Assembly: GCF_900129245.1 (NCBI RefSeq)
Contig: NZ_FQUT01000009.1
Coordinates: forward strand, 1 to 64,000
Direction of reading: 5' to 3'
From: Chryseobacterium arachidis
Lineage (GTDB): Bacteria > Bacteroidota > Bacteroidia > Flavobacteriales > Weeksellaceae
Length of the DNA: 64,000 nt
The first letter of the stretch is position 1, and every line of letters starts with the position of its first letter. Of the stretch, positions 56,315 through 64,000 are shown one piece after another. Both the position numbers and the translations under genes were made by a program. Under the pieces are notes generated by a model. The model did no database searches, was not told where the DNA came from, and saw nothing but the letters and a program-made list of their open reading frames with translations.

Positions 56315-59233
56315 TTAAAATATTTGCCAGCGAACTCCCATTTGCCCTCTGCTTCCGTACCATTCGTTGGATGTAACTCTTTTTTTATTGTCGCCCATAT
56401 AAAGTCTTAGGCTCTCGTTGCTTAGATTGTTTAATTCAATAAATAATTTAACTTTTTTGCTGATGTCGTAGCTTGCAGAAAAATCAAGGGTGAAGTTTTT
56501 ATCTGACCAGATATAATACTGAGGTCCAAGCTTTTCGTTAATGGTTTCAATGGATTTCCCTCTGTAATTTCCAGCAAGACGAATCATTACTTTATTGCTT
56601 TCGTAGTAAAGAATTGCATTGAAAAGGTTTTTAGACTGATTCGGAAGCGAAGTTCTGTCTGTTGTAATTAAATTTCCACTTGTATCTGTTCTTGCCACAT
56701 CGACTTTAGAGTCGATATAGGTATAATTAAATTCTACTCCGAAACCGTTCCAGAAACCTGGCAAAAAGTCAAGACGTTTATTAATTCCCATTTCAAAACC
56801 AAGAAGATTAGAGTCTTTAAGGTTTTTCGCCTGAGTAATCATATAATCCGTTCCGTTAAGATTCGTAATGGAAGTATCCTGGAATACAATATCTGAAATC
56901 TTTTTATAAAAAACACCACCGGAAAGAATGCCTATATTGTTGAAGTAATATTCACCCATTAAATCCAAATTGTGACTGAAAGTGGGCTTCAGATCAGGAT
57001 TTCCTCTCGTAATTCTGTTTGGAGTTGTGGTATTGTCAATGCTTGAACCCGGCGACATATCTCCGAAATTAGGTCTGATAAATGACTTTGTATAGGCAAA
57101 TCTTAAACTTGCTTTTGGCGAAAAATTATACTTTAAATGAAGCATCGGCAGAAAAGCATTATAATTACTTTCCACCACTGATGGGCTGATGACAGTTGTT
57201 GCAGGCGTTCCTTCTTTTGTTGCTTTTGCTCCGTATAAACTTAATCTTGTTGTTTCATTTCTAAAACCTCCTACGATTTTAAATTTATCACTTGCCTTGA
57301 TTTCTGCCATTGCATAGGCCGCAAAAACATTTTCTTCCCCCGTGTAAACGCTCGTCGCATTGGTTTCTGCACTTGAAACATCCCTGAAACCGTTTTGCTG
57401 TAAAAAAGCTGGAGAATACATCTGGAAAAGCTGATCTTTCGTCGGCGGATTCATAATGTACGTACTGTAATTGCCGTTCATGCCATTCAGGAAAGTTGTT
57501 CCTTGTGGCGCCTCAGTGGTCGATAATTGAGACAAAGCCAGCAAAGCCGGAGAATTCGGGACACCTAAAGCAGCATTGGGAATATAAACTGCATTGTAAC
57601 CGTAGGTACTGTTTCGGTCTTTTTCACGGTATTTTGCTCCGATTTTTAGGGTAATATTAGAATTGATATCATATTTTAGATTCAATCTTGCGATTTTATC
57701 TCTTTCATTATTGTCTAATTTTGCAATAACTAATTGGGAAAGCAATAATTTATCCGCACTCATAATTTCATTCGGATTGGCTGTATCAGAGCTGTAATCT
57801 AAATATTCACCTCCGACTCCGTTTGGTGAATCAAATCCCCAATACCGTTTTCCATCATTTGAAAGATTGGTAAATCCGCCCGTGATTTTTTGTCTGAAAG
57901 TGGCAATCGGAAGTCCTTTAATTTCGCTTGTAGGCGGAGTATCCAGGTAATATTTTGCCTGATAATCGCTTAACATCCAATCCAAACTCAGTTTTTTAGA
58001 AAGAGAATGTTCACCACCCAGTTCCATTCCGTACAATTCCGTCTGATAATGAGAATACCTGAAATTATACTGATAACGGCTGTTGTTATAATCCACATAC
58101 GATTCGTAAACTGGGCGGATATCATCAAACTTATTGAACATTCCACGGAAATAAATTTTGTTGTTGGCATTAAATTTATATTCCAAGCCGCCATTCAGAC
58201 CAATCGTACGTCTTGTTCCCATATACCTTTTCATCATGATGGTACTGATGGATCTTTTTTCAACATCACTGGCTGCAGCTGTATTGTACGTAACATCAAA
58301 AGAATCTGCTCCCCACTGTCTGTCCCAGATTGCTCCGGAAAGAATTACCCCTAATTTATTTTTGAAAAAGCGGCCTCCGTAAACAATTGATCCATTATAG
58401 GTTGCATTCTGAGAAAAAGTATTATACCCTCCTGCTCCGCTTAGACTCAAAGTTTTCTTGGCAGGAGCGGTTCTTGTAATAAAATTGATGCTTCCTCCGA
58501 TGGCATCACCGTCCATATCAGGAGTTACCGCTTTTGAAACCTGCACAAACTGAATCAATTCTGAAGGTACAACGTCCAAAACGAAAGACCTGTTCCCTAA
58601 AACATTCGCACTGGGAAGACGGTTTCCGTTGAATAAAGCGGAAGTCCACGCAAAAGGAGTTCCTCGTACGGTTGCCTGGTCTGCTTCACCATGATATCTT
58701 GCAACAGCAACTCCCTGCACTCTCTGCACTGCTTCAGCAGCGTTTCTGTCCGGAAGCTTTCCAATTGCGTCGGCTGCGATAACTTCCATGATGGCGTTGT
58801 TGTTTTTCTTGATTTCATAAGCTTTTGCTTGGGTTAAAGCATTCGGTCTTGAAATCACAACCTGTTCAATATCTTTTGTTTTATCCTTACTTTGCTTTTC
58901 TTCAGGGGCAATTGTAATATAACCGATATCGTTGGTTCCTTCTTTAATAATGATCGGAAAAATTTTTGTTTCGTACCCTAAGTATTCAACTTTAATATTG
59001 ATTTCTCCTAACCTTGGTGCAAGAATATTGAAATCTCCGTCCAATGTCGAAACGGCTTTCGCATCAGCATCTACAATCGAAATATTGGCTCCTGGAAGCG
59101 CGCCGTTTGTTTTACCCACTACCGTTCCTTTAATCGTCTGTGCATGAATGGTTCCCAAAGAAGCCATTAAAAAAAACGCAGATATCTGAATTATTCTTGA
59201 CTTGTTTTTTGGAAAACCAATGGAATTGTTCAT
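56315..59233 (-). CDS. TonB-dependent receptor with N-terminal carboxypeptidase-like domain
   Basis: This protein of about 972 residues has a signal peptide (MNNSIGFPKNKSR, hydrophobic, ending GTIHAQ), a CarboxypepD_reg-like domain (TIKGTVVGKTNGALPGANISIVDADAKAVSTLDGDF), a plug (DAIGKLPDRNAAEAVQRVQGV, AVTPDMDGDAIGGSINFITR) and a large outer-membrane barrel ending MGVRWQIF with terminal Phe. The type (TIGR01782-like) imports oligosaccharides or other large nutrients rather than heme. I chose the ATG at 59231-59233; a longer frame from 59269 adds 12 residues before the signal peptide. It is co-transcribed with the phosphatase. Confidence 0.92.
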   Translation of the reverse strand: MNNSIGFPKNKSRIIQISAFFLMASLGTIHAQTIKGTVVGKTNGALPGANISIVDADAKAVSTLDGDFNILAPRLGEINIKVEYLGYETKIFPIIIKEGTNDIGYITIAPEEKQSKDKTKDIEQVVISRPNALTQAKAYEIKKNNNAIMEVIAADAIGKLPDRNAAEAVQRVQGVAVARYHGEADQATVRGTPFAWTSALFNGNRLPSANVLGNRSFVLDVVPSELIQFVQVSKAVTPDMDGDAIGGSINFITRTAPAKKTLSLSGAGGYNTFSQNATYNGSIVYGGRFFKNKLGVILSGAIWDRQWGADSFDVTYNTAAASDVEKRSISTIMMKRYMGTRRTIGLNGGLEYKFNANNKIYFRGMFNKFDDIRPVYESYVDYNNSRYQYNFRYSHYQTELYGMELGGEHSLSKKLSLDWMLSDYQAKYYLDTPPTSEIKGLPIATFRQKITGGFTNLSNDGKRYWGFDSPNGVGGEYLDYSSDTANPNEIMSADKLLLSQLVIAKLDNNERDKIARLNLKYDINSNITLKIGAKYREKDRNSTYGYNAVYIPNAALGVPNSPALLALSQLSTTEAPQGTTFLNGMNGNYSTYIMNPPTKDQLFQMYSPAFLQQNGFRDVSSAETNATSVYTGEENVFAAYAMAEIKASDKFKIVGGFRNETTRLSLYGAKATKEGTPATTVISPSVVESNYNAFLPMLHLKYNFSPKASLRFAYTKSFIRPNFGDMSPGSSIDNTTTPNRITRGNPDLKPTFSHNLDLMGEYYFNNIGILSGGVFYKKISDIVFQDTSITNLNGTDYMITQAKNLKDSNLLGFEMGINKRLDFLPGFWNGFGVEFNYTYIDSKVDVARTDTSGNLITTDRTSLPNQSKNLFNAILYYESNKVMIRLAGNYRGKSIETINEKLGPQYYIWSDKNFTLDFSASYDISKKVKLFIELNNLSNESLRLYMGDNKKRVTSNEWYGSRGQMGVRWQIF

Positions 59234-59492
59234 AGATTTATTTTTTCTGCAAATTTGGGAAGCAGGCAATTTCTATTCGTCCGACACAAAAAATCATCGT
59301 ACAAAACGTATCACTCGTTGTTTTGACACTTTTAAATAATTGTCTTTCAGCTCTTTAAATCAATTAAACTATTTATTATTTATTTATGAACTCAATATTA
59401 AATCGCTGATATAATTTTTAATAGATATATAACAGCCCTAAGAATGATAAAATGCGAATTTTGCATTTATTTTGTGAAAACCTAAAGGAAGA
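59234..59492. other. Divergent intergenic region of the receptor and AraC genes
   Basis: This AT-rich 259-bp spacer must hold both promoters. The nearest minus-strand candidate before the receptor (AAATTTG around 59248-59256) lacks the TA of the -7 consensus, so I call no promoter. Confidence 0.4.
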
Positions 59493-60650
59493 ATGCAATA
59501 TATTGTTATACTCGGCGCTTTTCAGGCATTGGTAGCGCTCTGGCTTTTACAGTTTAAAGAGCAGAAATCACCCTCCAGCTATCTTTTTATCTGTCTTCTT
59601 TCGGCAATCGCGGTTCACCTGACGATTAAGTTTGTTATTTTTAATTTTATACCGGACGAAAGTATCAGGCATCAGATGAATACCTTTATTGGTGCTTCTT
59701 ACGGACCTTTGATCTATTTATATACTTTAAGCAAGACCAAAAAAGAGTTTTCCATTGCAGGAAAATGGTATACTTTTATTCCGCTTTTTATTTTGATGAT
59801 TGGCTATCTTACGGTGTCGTCTGTATTTTTCGTCTTAAACCGTGTTGACCAAAAACTGCTTGATCTGTATAATGATTTCAGTCTGGTTGTTTTATTTACC
59901 GTTAATCTCTATTATCCTTTGCGAAGTCTTTTCATTATTAGTAAAGCTCAATTCAAAATTTTTGAAAAGGTTGAATACGATATCATTACAAGAATTTCTT
60001 ACTGCATTCTATTAATGGAATTAGGAGTTATTGCTTCTAAAGCTTTACTTTATCTGTATCCCGAAGAAAATTATCTGATTAATGTTTCCATAAGAACAGT
60101 CGCTTACTTTTTACTGTTGGTGATCTGCCTTTTAATTGTCCGAAAAAGTTTAAATACAGAGAATATTAAAATAACTGAAAATGAAACAGATGGCAACTTT
60201 AAAATATCGGTAAATCAAAATTTTAACGAAAAAGAATTGGCATTAAATACAATTGATTACGAAGTAAAATTCAGCGAGCTTTGGCAAAAAATGGATCAGT
60301 CGGTAAAGCAGAAACAACTTTTTCGGGACTGCGAACTGAATCTTGATCAGCTGGCTTTAAAAACAGAGATTAATAAATACCAGATCAGCGAAATGCTGAA
60401 CGGCTACAAACACAAACCATTCTACCGCTACATCAATGAATACCGCATCGAATATTTCAAAAATATGGTAGAAAAAGCTATCGAAAAAAATGAAAACATT
60501 AATTTTTTATCGTTCGCTTATGAGGCAGGTTTTAAATCAAAATCCTCATTCAATCGTTATTTCAAGGAAATAATCGGTAAAACGCCTTCGGAATATTATA
60601 AAAGTCTGGTGAACGAACACAAACAAGAAAGACTGGAAATCAGTGCATAA
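59493..60650 (+). CDS. Membrane-embedded AraC-type regulator
   Basis: In this 385-residue protein the first 220 residues hold about seven hydrophobic helices (for example IVILGAFQALVALWLLQF, YLFICLLSAIAVHLTIKFVIF, FIPLFILMIGYLTVSSVFFVL). A cytosolic linker follows, then an AraC HTH (LNLDQLALKTEINKYQISEMLNGYKHKPFYRYINEYRIEYFKNMVEKA, INFLSFAYEAGFKSKSSFNRYFKEIIGKTPSEYYKS). The layout suggests a regulator sensing a membrane or periplasmic signal directly. It is divergent from the TonB-dependent receptor/phosphatase operon, its likely target. Confidence 0.88.
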   Translation: MQYIVILGAFQALVALWLLQFKEQKSPSSYLFICLLSAIAVHLTIKFVIFNFIPDESIRHQMNTFIGASYGPLIYLYTLSKTKKEFSIAGKWYTFIPLFILMIGYLTVSSVFFVLNRVDQKLLDLYNDFSLVVLFTVNLYYPLRSLFIISKAQFKIFEKVEYDIITRISYCILLMELGVIASKALLYLYPEENYLINVSIRTVAYFLLLVICLLIVRKSLNTENIKITENETDGNFKISVNQNFNEKELALNTIDYEVKFSELWQKMDQSVKQKQLFRDCELNLDQLALKTEINKYQISEMLNGYKHKPFYRYINEYRIEYFKNMVEKAIEKNENINFLSFAYEAGFKSKSSFNRYFKEIIGKTPSEYYKSLVNEHKQERLEISA

Positions 60651-60784
60651 AAATTTATCTTCTGAAAAACTATCCTTATTGAGGAGAAATTCGTCATCAT
60701 ATTTTAATTGTGGTCGGGTTTTTGAATGGTAAACAGTAATTAAATTCTATTTTAATTCAAAACCAATCACTAAAATATAATATT

Positions 60785-61294
60785 ATGTCAACAGAAAATC
60801 TTACGCATTTAGAAGCGATCAAAAAAATCAAAGAACTGTCAGAAAGTGCAAAAATATGTATGTTTTGTACAGAATTGAATAAACTCCCGATCAATTCCCG
60901 ACCAATGACATTGCAGGAAACGGATAATGAAGGAAATCTTTGGTTTATCAGCAGCGACACCAGCAACAAAAACTTTGAAATTAAAGAAGACCGTAAAGTT
61001 CAGTTGTTCTTTATGAATAATTCGGATTATCAATATCTTTCCATTTATGGAGAAGCTACCATTTACAAAGACAAAACTACAATTGAAGATAAATGGTCGC
61101 CGATGGCAAAAGCCTGGTTTGAGGACGGTAAAGATGACCCAACGGTATCAATTATCCGCGTAGAACCGAAGGAAACCTATTATTGGGATACAAAAGCAGG
61201 AAAGCTAGTAAGTCTCTTTAATTTTGTTGCAGCAGCAGTTACCGGAAATACTACAGACAATTCCGACGGTGTTGAAGGAACCGCAACCGTTTGA
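60785..61294 (+). CDS. Pyridoxamine 5'-phosphate oxidase-like (general stress protein 26-type) flavin protein
   Basis: This 169-residue protein has the split-barrel flavin fold of the GSP26 group: LTHLEAIKKIKELSESAKICMFCTELNKLPINSRPMTLQETDNEGNLWFISSDTSNKNFEI, VQLFFMNNSDYQYLSIYGEATI and IIRVEPKETYYWDTKAGKLVSLFNF. Relatives bind FMN, FAD or F420, and their role in stress is unclear. It is a single gene with a strong palindromic terminator behind it. The predicted flavin cofactor comes from family knowledge. Confidence 0.9.
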   Translation: MSTENLTHLEAIKKIKELSESAKICMFCTELNKLPINSRPMTLQETDNEGNLWFISSDTSNKNFEIKEDRKVQLFFMNNSDYQYLSIYGEATIYKDKTTIEDKWSPMAKAWFEDGKDDPTVSIIRVEPKETYYWDTKAGKLVSLFNFVAAAVTGNTTDNSDGVEGTATV

Positions 61295-61304
61295 TCTAAA
61301 TGAA

Positions 61305-61348
61305 TAACGAAAAAAGCAGTGAAAATTTTCACTGCTTTTTTTCGTTAT
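61305..61348 (+). terminator. Near-perfect palindromic terminator
   Basis: Arms AAAAAGCAGTGAAAA / TTTTCACTGCTTTTT form a perfect palindrome of 30 bp, extended by AACG / CGTT with one extra T. It lies 10 bp after the GSP26-type stop. Confidence 0.88.
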
Positions 61349-61401
61349 CGGAGATTTTTTTAAACTAATATACTTTTATTGTATGAAATTTATAATTAAA
61401 T

Positions 61402-61425
61402 AACCCATACAAAAACGTATGGGTT
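61402..61425 (-). terminator. Hairpin downstream of the SDR gene
   Basis: A perfect 9-bp stem AACCCATAC / GTATGGGTT with a 6-nt loop lies 42 bp beyond the SDR stop. The T-tract is weak, so terminator function is moderate. Confidence 0.55.
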
Positions 61426-61466
61426 CGATAGTTTATAAATGAAGGAACTAAGGTGTCTGTTATTTA

Positions 61467-62219
61467 TTAACCGTTGACGATCAAGCCACCGTTCGGATGA
61501 ATGACCTGACCTGTAATTTGTGAGGCATCGTCACTGGCAAGGAATAGAAAGCTTGTGGCTATTTCTTCAGGAGATGCATTCCTTTCGAAAGGCGGTTTGC
61601 TTGTATCTTCTTCTTCCTCTCCGAATGTTTTCTCCGTTAGCGGTGTGGCTACAGGCCCCGGCGCCACTGCATTGATTCGGATTCCTTTGGGTTTTGCCTG
61701 TAATGCCAACGATCGTGTAAAAGATACAATTGCCCCTTTTGTTGCGGAATAATCCAACAATTCAGGATGTCCCTGATAGGCTGCTGCCGATGTAGTATTG
61801 ATTACAGAATTACCTTCTTTTAGATAAGGAAAAACCACTTTCGTTAATAAGATCATTCCTACAATATTGGAGTCGAACGTCTTCCGGATATTCTCCTCTT
61901 TCAGATCTTCAATACTTTTGGCAGGAAACTGTACGCCGGCATTGTTGATGAGAACATCAATACCTCCGAATTCTGCAACTACCTTTTCAGTCACTTCTTC
62001 GCAAAATTCATAATCATTAATATCTCCCCTGAAAATAACAGATTTTCTGCCTAAGCTTTCGATCTCGGACTGTGTTTGTTCTGCATCTTCTTTATTTGAA
62101 TGATAAATGATCGCAATATTGGCTCCGTGCTTTGCAAAAAGTAAGGCCACGGCTTTTCCAATACCGCTGTCGGCTCCTGTAATGAGTACAGATTTACCAT
62201 TTAACTTTAATTCTCCCAT
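61467..62219 (-). CDS. Short-chain dehydrogenase/reductase
   Basis: This 250-residue protein has the classical SDR set: GKSVLITGADSGIGKAVALLFAKHG (TGxxxGIG), DINDYEF, DVLINNAGVQFP (NNAG), NTTSAAAYQGHPELLDYSATKGAIVSFTRSLA (Ser, Tyr, Lys of the active site) and INAVAPGPVATPLTE. The C-terminal SQITGQVIHPNGG completes the fold. It resembles YhdF/YghA-type stress SDRs with unknown substrate. It is monocistronic. The hairpin downstream and an ATG at 62219 frame it well. Confidence 0.93.
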   Translation of the reverse strand: MGELKLNGKSVLITGADSGIGKAVALLFAKHGANIAIIYHSNKEDAEQTQSEIESLGRKSVIFRGDINDYEFCEEVTEKVVAEFGGIDVLINNAGVQFPAKSIEDLKEENIRKTFDSNIVGMILLTKVVFPYLKEGNSVINTTSAAAYQGHPELLDYSATKGAIVSFTRSLALQAKPKGIRINAVAPGPVATPLTEKTFGEEEEDTSKPPFERNASPEEIATSFLFLASDDASQITGQVIHPNGGLIVNG

Positions 62220-62256
62220 ATATCCCGTGATGTTGATATTTTCTTAAATATACGAT

Positions 62257-62757
62257 TTATTTTAAGATCAGCATTTGATTAATTTCACTTTTAAAGCAGC
62301 CCAAAATAAATTCTGTATAATACAGCTGAGCATTCAGAGCCTGGGTTTTGGGATGAAGTTCTAATTTTTTGGTTAATACAATTTCCCCTTTATAAGAAAA
62401 AGAAAAATAGGCATAGATTTTATAAGACGAATTACGGATAGGCGTACAGTAACCTGTGGTAGCAATAGACCAGTCTGTTTCAAACAGTTTGGCAACATTC
62501 AGTGCCATGGTTTCGGCGATATTTTCAGAAACACAGTCGCAGTCTTCTGCTTCATGTCTTTTTACATTCAGTAATCTTACTTTTTCGGGCAGTGTATACG
62601 CTGTCATTCCGCCTTTATAAAAAAGTGATGCATTGGGCATCTGAGAAAAAGCAAGCTGCAAGCAACCGGAAGTTACACTCTCGACTACTGAAATCGTCTC
62701 ATCAGTCGTTAAAAGAGACTGACTGATATATTCTAAAAGATTTTTTTGAAATTCCAT
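62257..62757 (-). CDS. CinA C-terminal domain protein (PncC-like)
   Basis: This 166-residue protein matches the CinA_C/PncC domain: ISVVESVTSGCLQLAFSQM (ESxTxG-type catalytic region, here ESVTSG), KGGMTAYTLPEKVRLLNV (GG-YxxxxK), SENIAETMALNVAKLFETDWSIATTGYCTP. PncC-type enzymes deamidate nicotinamide mononucleotide to recycle NAD precursors. The usual final GPGG-type glycines are replaced by GYCTPIRNSSYKIY, so activity is uncertain. It lies between the SDR and the tandem Crp/Fnr genes, all leftward. Confidence 0.87.
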   Translation of the reverse strand: MEFQKNLLEYISQSLLTTDETISVVESVTSGCLQLAFSQMPNASLFYKGGMTAYTLPEKVRLLNVKRHEAEDCDCVSENIAETMALNVAKLFETDWSIATTGYCTPIRNSSYKIYAYFSFSYKGEIVLTKKLELHPKTQALNAQLYYTEFILGCFKSEINQMLILK

Positions 62758-62796
62758 AATTTTAATATTTTGTGATGTGGTGTGATAATTTATAAT

Positions 62797-63411
62797 CTAA
62801 TAAAGTATTTTTCTCTCTTTAATCATTAGATTTCCTTCCTTCTCCATTTTTTTCAACGTTCTGATGACGGTTTCTACGCGGAGGCCTGTAAGATTAGCAA
62901 TCTGCTGTCTGGTAAGTTCTACATGAAAACACTGTTCACAATCTCCTTCATGATAACTTTTCAAGTAATCCAGCAAACCTTTTAATCTTAATACCGGATT
63001 GGGTGAAGACATATTTTGTAACATAATCGCCTTAAAATAAAGACGTTGTGACAGGCAGGCATTCATCGCCAAAGAAACCTTCGGATTTTTCTCCAGAAGA
63101 TCCAGAAAATTATTTTTCGGAAGGCGGATAATTTCTACATCCGTTAAACAAATCGCGTTCATAATATAAAATTTTTCCAAAAAAAGCATCGGATCTCCAA
63201 AGCTTTGATTTTTACTTAAAATATTATGAATAAACTCTTTGCCTTCCTCGTTATAATTGTTCTGTTTCACCTTACCTTTTACAATCTGGTAATAGTAAAG
63301 TGCATGATCCCCTTCTTTGTATACGATTTCTTTGGCCTTATAAAATCTATCTTCTGCACCAAACGAATACAGGAGTTCGGGATCGATATTCATGCAGCTT
63401 ATAGTTTTCAT
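62797..63411 (-). CDS. Crp/Fnr-family regulator
   Basis: This 204-residue protein has a cyclic-nucleotide-binding-type barrel (RFYKAKEIVYKEGDHALYYYQIVKGKVKQNNYNEEGKEFIHNILSKNQSFGDPMLFLEKFYIMNAI). A dimer helix and a winged HTH follow (VELTRQQIANLTGLRVETVIRTLKKMEKEGNL). The recognition helix RVETVIRT differs from the FNR-type ETVSR. The next gene upstream (63476-64000) is a close relative in tandem. An internal ATG (MNIDPELL) six codons on is a possible start. The effector is unknown. Confidence 0.9.
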   Translation of the reverse strand: MKTISCMNIDPELLYSFGAEDRFYKAKEIVYKEGDHALYYYQIVKGKVKQNNYNEEGKEFIHNILSKNQSFGDPMLFLEKFYIMNAICLTDVEIIRLPKNNFLDLLEKNPKVSLAMNACLSQRLYFKAIMLQNMSSPNPVLRLKGLLDYLKSYHEGDCEQCFHVELTRQQIANLTGLRVETVIRTLKKMEKEGNLMIKERKILY

Positions 63412-63475
63412 ATGTAAGATTTTTAAAAAAAATCTTTACAAAAAGAAGACCATAAATCCTGTTTTCCAAAAAAAA

Positions 63476-64000
63476 TTAATACAAAATTTTTCTGTCCTTA
63501 ATTCTTACCAATTGATCCCTCTCCATCCCCTTTATTGTTCTGATGGTGGTTTCTACGCAAAGCCCAGTGAGGCTGGCCATTTGTTGTCTCGTTAAAGGCA
63601 CTCTGAAGGAGTAAGGTGACTGTTCTTCCTGAAAACTTTTTAAATAATCCATAAGCGTTTTAAGCTTTGCCGCGGGATTTTGATTACCTAAATTCTGGGA
63701 CATAATCAAACCATAATAAACTCTCTGTGAAAGGAATACATTAATATCTTGAGAAATCTCAGGACATTCTTTCAGCAGATTAAAGAAAACATGTTTTGGA
63801 AGCTTGAATATTTCGCAGTTTGTGATGGCTGTTGCATTCATCGGATAATGTTTATCCATAAAAAGCATCGACTCGCCTATACTTTCTCCGCTTTCCAACA
63901 GTGTTTGTATACTTTCTTTACCATCTTCATTATAATTATTAAGTTTTACTTCTCCGGTAATGATCTGATAGTAATAATTGGGGTAATCCCCTTCGTTGAA
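63476..64000 (-). CDS. Crp/Fnr-family regulator, cut by the right window edge
   Basis: The frame is open from the edge to the stop at 63476-63478 (174 residues visible). The visible part starts FNEGDYPNYYYQIITGEVKLNNYNEDG and includes ESIGESMLFMDKHYPMNATAITNCEIFKLP, then the winged HTH LTRQQMASLTGLCVETTIRTIKGMERDQLV. It aligns throughout with the neighbour at 62797-63411, so this is a tandem duplication. The start codon lies beyond the window. A TTG at 63898 is only an internal codon, not the start. Confidence 0.88.
   Translation of the reverse strand, partial: FNEGDYPNYYYQIITGEVKLNNYNEDGKESIQTLLESGESIGESMLFMDKHYPMNATAITNCEIFKLPKHVFFNLLKECPEISQDINVFLSQRVYYGLIMSQNLGNQNPAAKLKTLMDYLKSFQEEQSPYSFRVPLTRQQMASLTGLCVETTIRTIKGMERDQLVRIKDRKILY

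Overview
The window looks like a chromosomal segment of a Flavobacteriia member, most probably Chryseobacterium or a close relative. It is AT-rich. Candidate promoters fit the Bacteroidota -7 element TAnnTTTG, usually with very short leaders. One surface protein carries a type IX secretion (T9SS) C-terminal domain. The gene families seen (DUF4256, PF13668 ferritin-like proteins, the bacteriocin-like GG-leader peptide, ligase-associated DNA repair genes, MocR regulators) are typical of that group. I see no rRNA, tRNA, CRISPR array or prophage. The only transposase is an IS1-type fragment cut by the left edge.

Layout. 1-2880: IS1-type fragment, a small lipoprotein, then a leftward operon headed by an ArsR repressor (ArsR, AHSA1/START protein, YdeI-type protein, DUF4256). 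3287-12604: DEDDh exonuclease, BspA-like T9SS surface protein, XRE/S24 regulator, 715-residue propeller-like protein, exported esterase, bacteriocin-like repeat peptide, HAD phosphatase, a 56-residue membrane protein and an OmpH/Skp chaperone. 12952-16367: two aldo/keto reductases around a type II NADH dehydrogenase. 16527-20395: a stress module with ECF sigma and anti-sigma genes divergent from a fasciclin protein and two exported ferritin-like proteins. 20478-27748: two SDR proteins, azoreductase and GNAT genes divergent from a MocR regulator, a DUF421 protein, an esterase and another GNAT.

27801-34135 is a leftward biotin operon. Its transcription order is diiron protein, bioF, bioD, bioB, bioA, divergent from a second MocR regulator. 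No pimeloyl-forming gene (bioC/H/G/W/I/Z) lies in it; its first gene is instead an unassigned four-helix protein with a full ferritin-like diiron ligand pattern. The two MocR intergenic regions share a nearly identical operator/promoter arrangement with the same 20-bp spacer. 34194-40442 is the ligase-associated DNA damage response cluster (exonuclease, ATP-dependent ligase, Lhr-type helicase, PdeM), interrupted by small palindromic repeats.

40446-51488 holds a leftward operon of GNAT, nucleosidase, DsbA-like and MFS genes, then detoxification and regulatory genes (MBL hydrolase, CAT-like acetyltransferase, AraC regulators, aldo/keto reductase, DUF3861, HIBADH-like, DoxX, NTF2-like). 51718-55349 holds two well-marked regulatory circuits. 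A Crp/Fnr gene is followed by FNR-type boxes ahead of a PRISE-type reductase. A TetR gene is followed by a perfect 26-bp palindrome over the promoter of a membrane-protein/DUF3817/rhodanese operon. 55481-60650 pairs a TonB-dependent receptor with a secreted tyrosine-phosphatase-like protein and a divergent membrane AraC regulator. The right end carries a flavin-type stress protein, an SDR, a CinA-C protein and two tandem Crp/Fnr paralogues, the last cut by the edge.

The most unusual points are the diiron gene in the biotin operon, the shared MocR operator, the 11-residue-repeat bacteriocin-like peptide, the FNR-box and TetR-palindrome promoters, and several MITE-like hairpins, two of which have supplied false start codons to neighbouring genes. 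All assignments come from reading the sequence; no database search was run.
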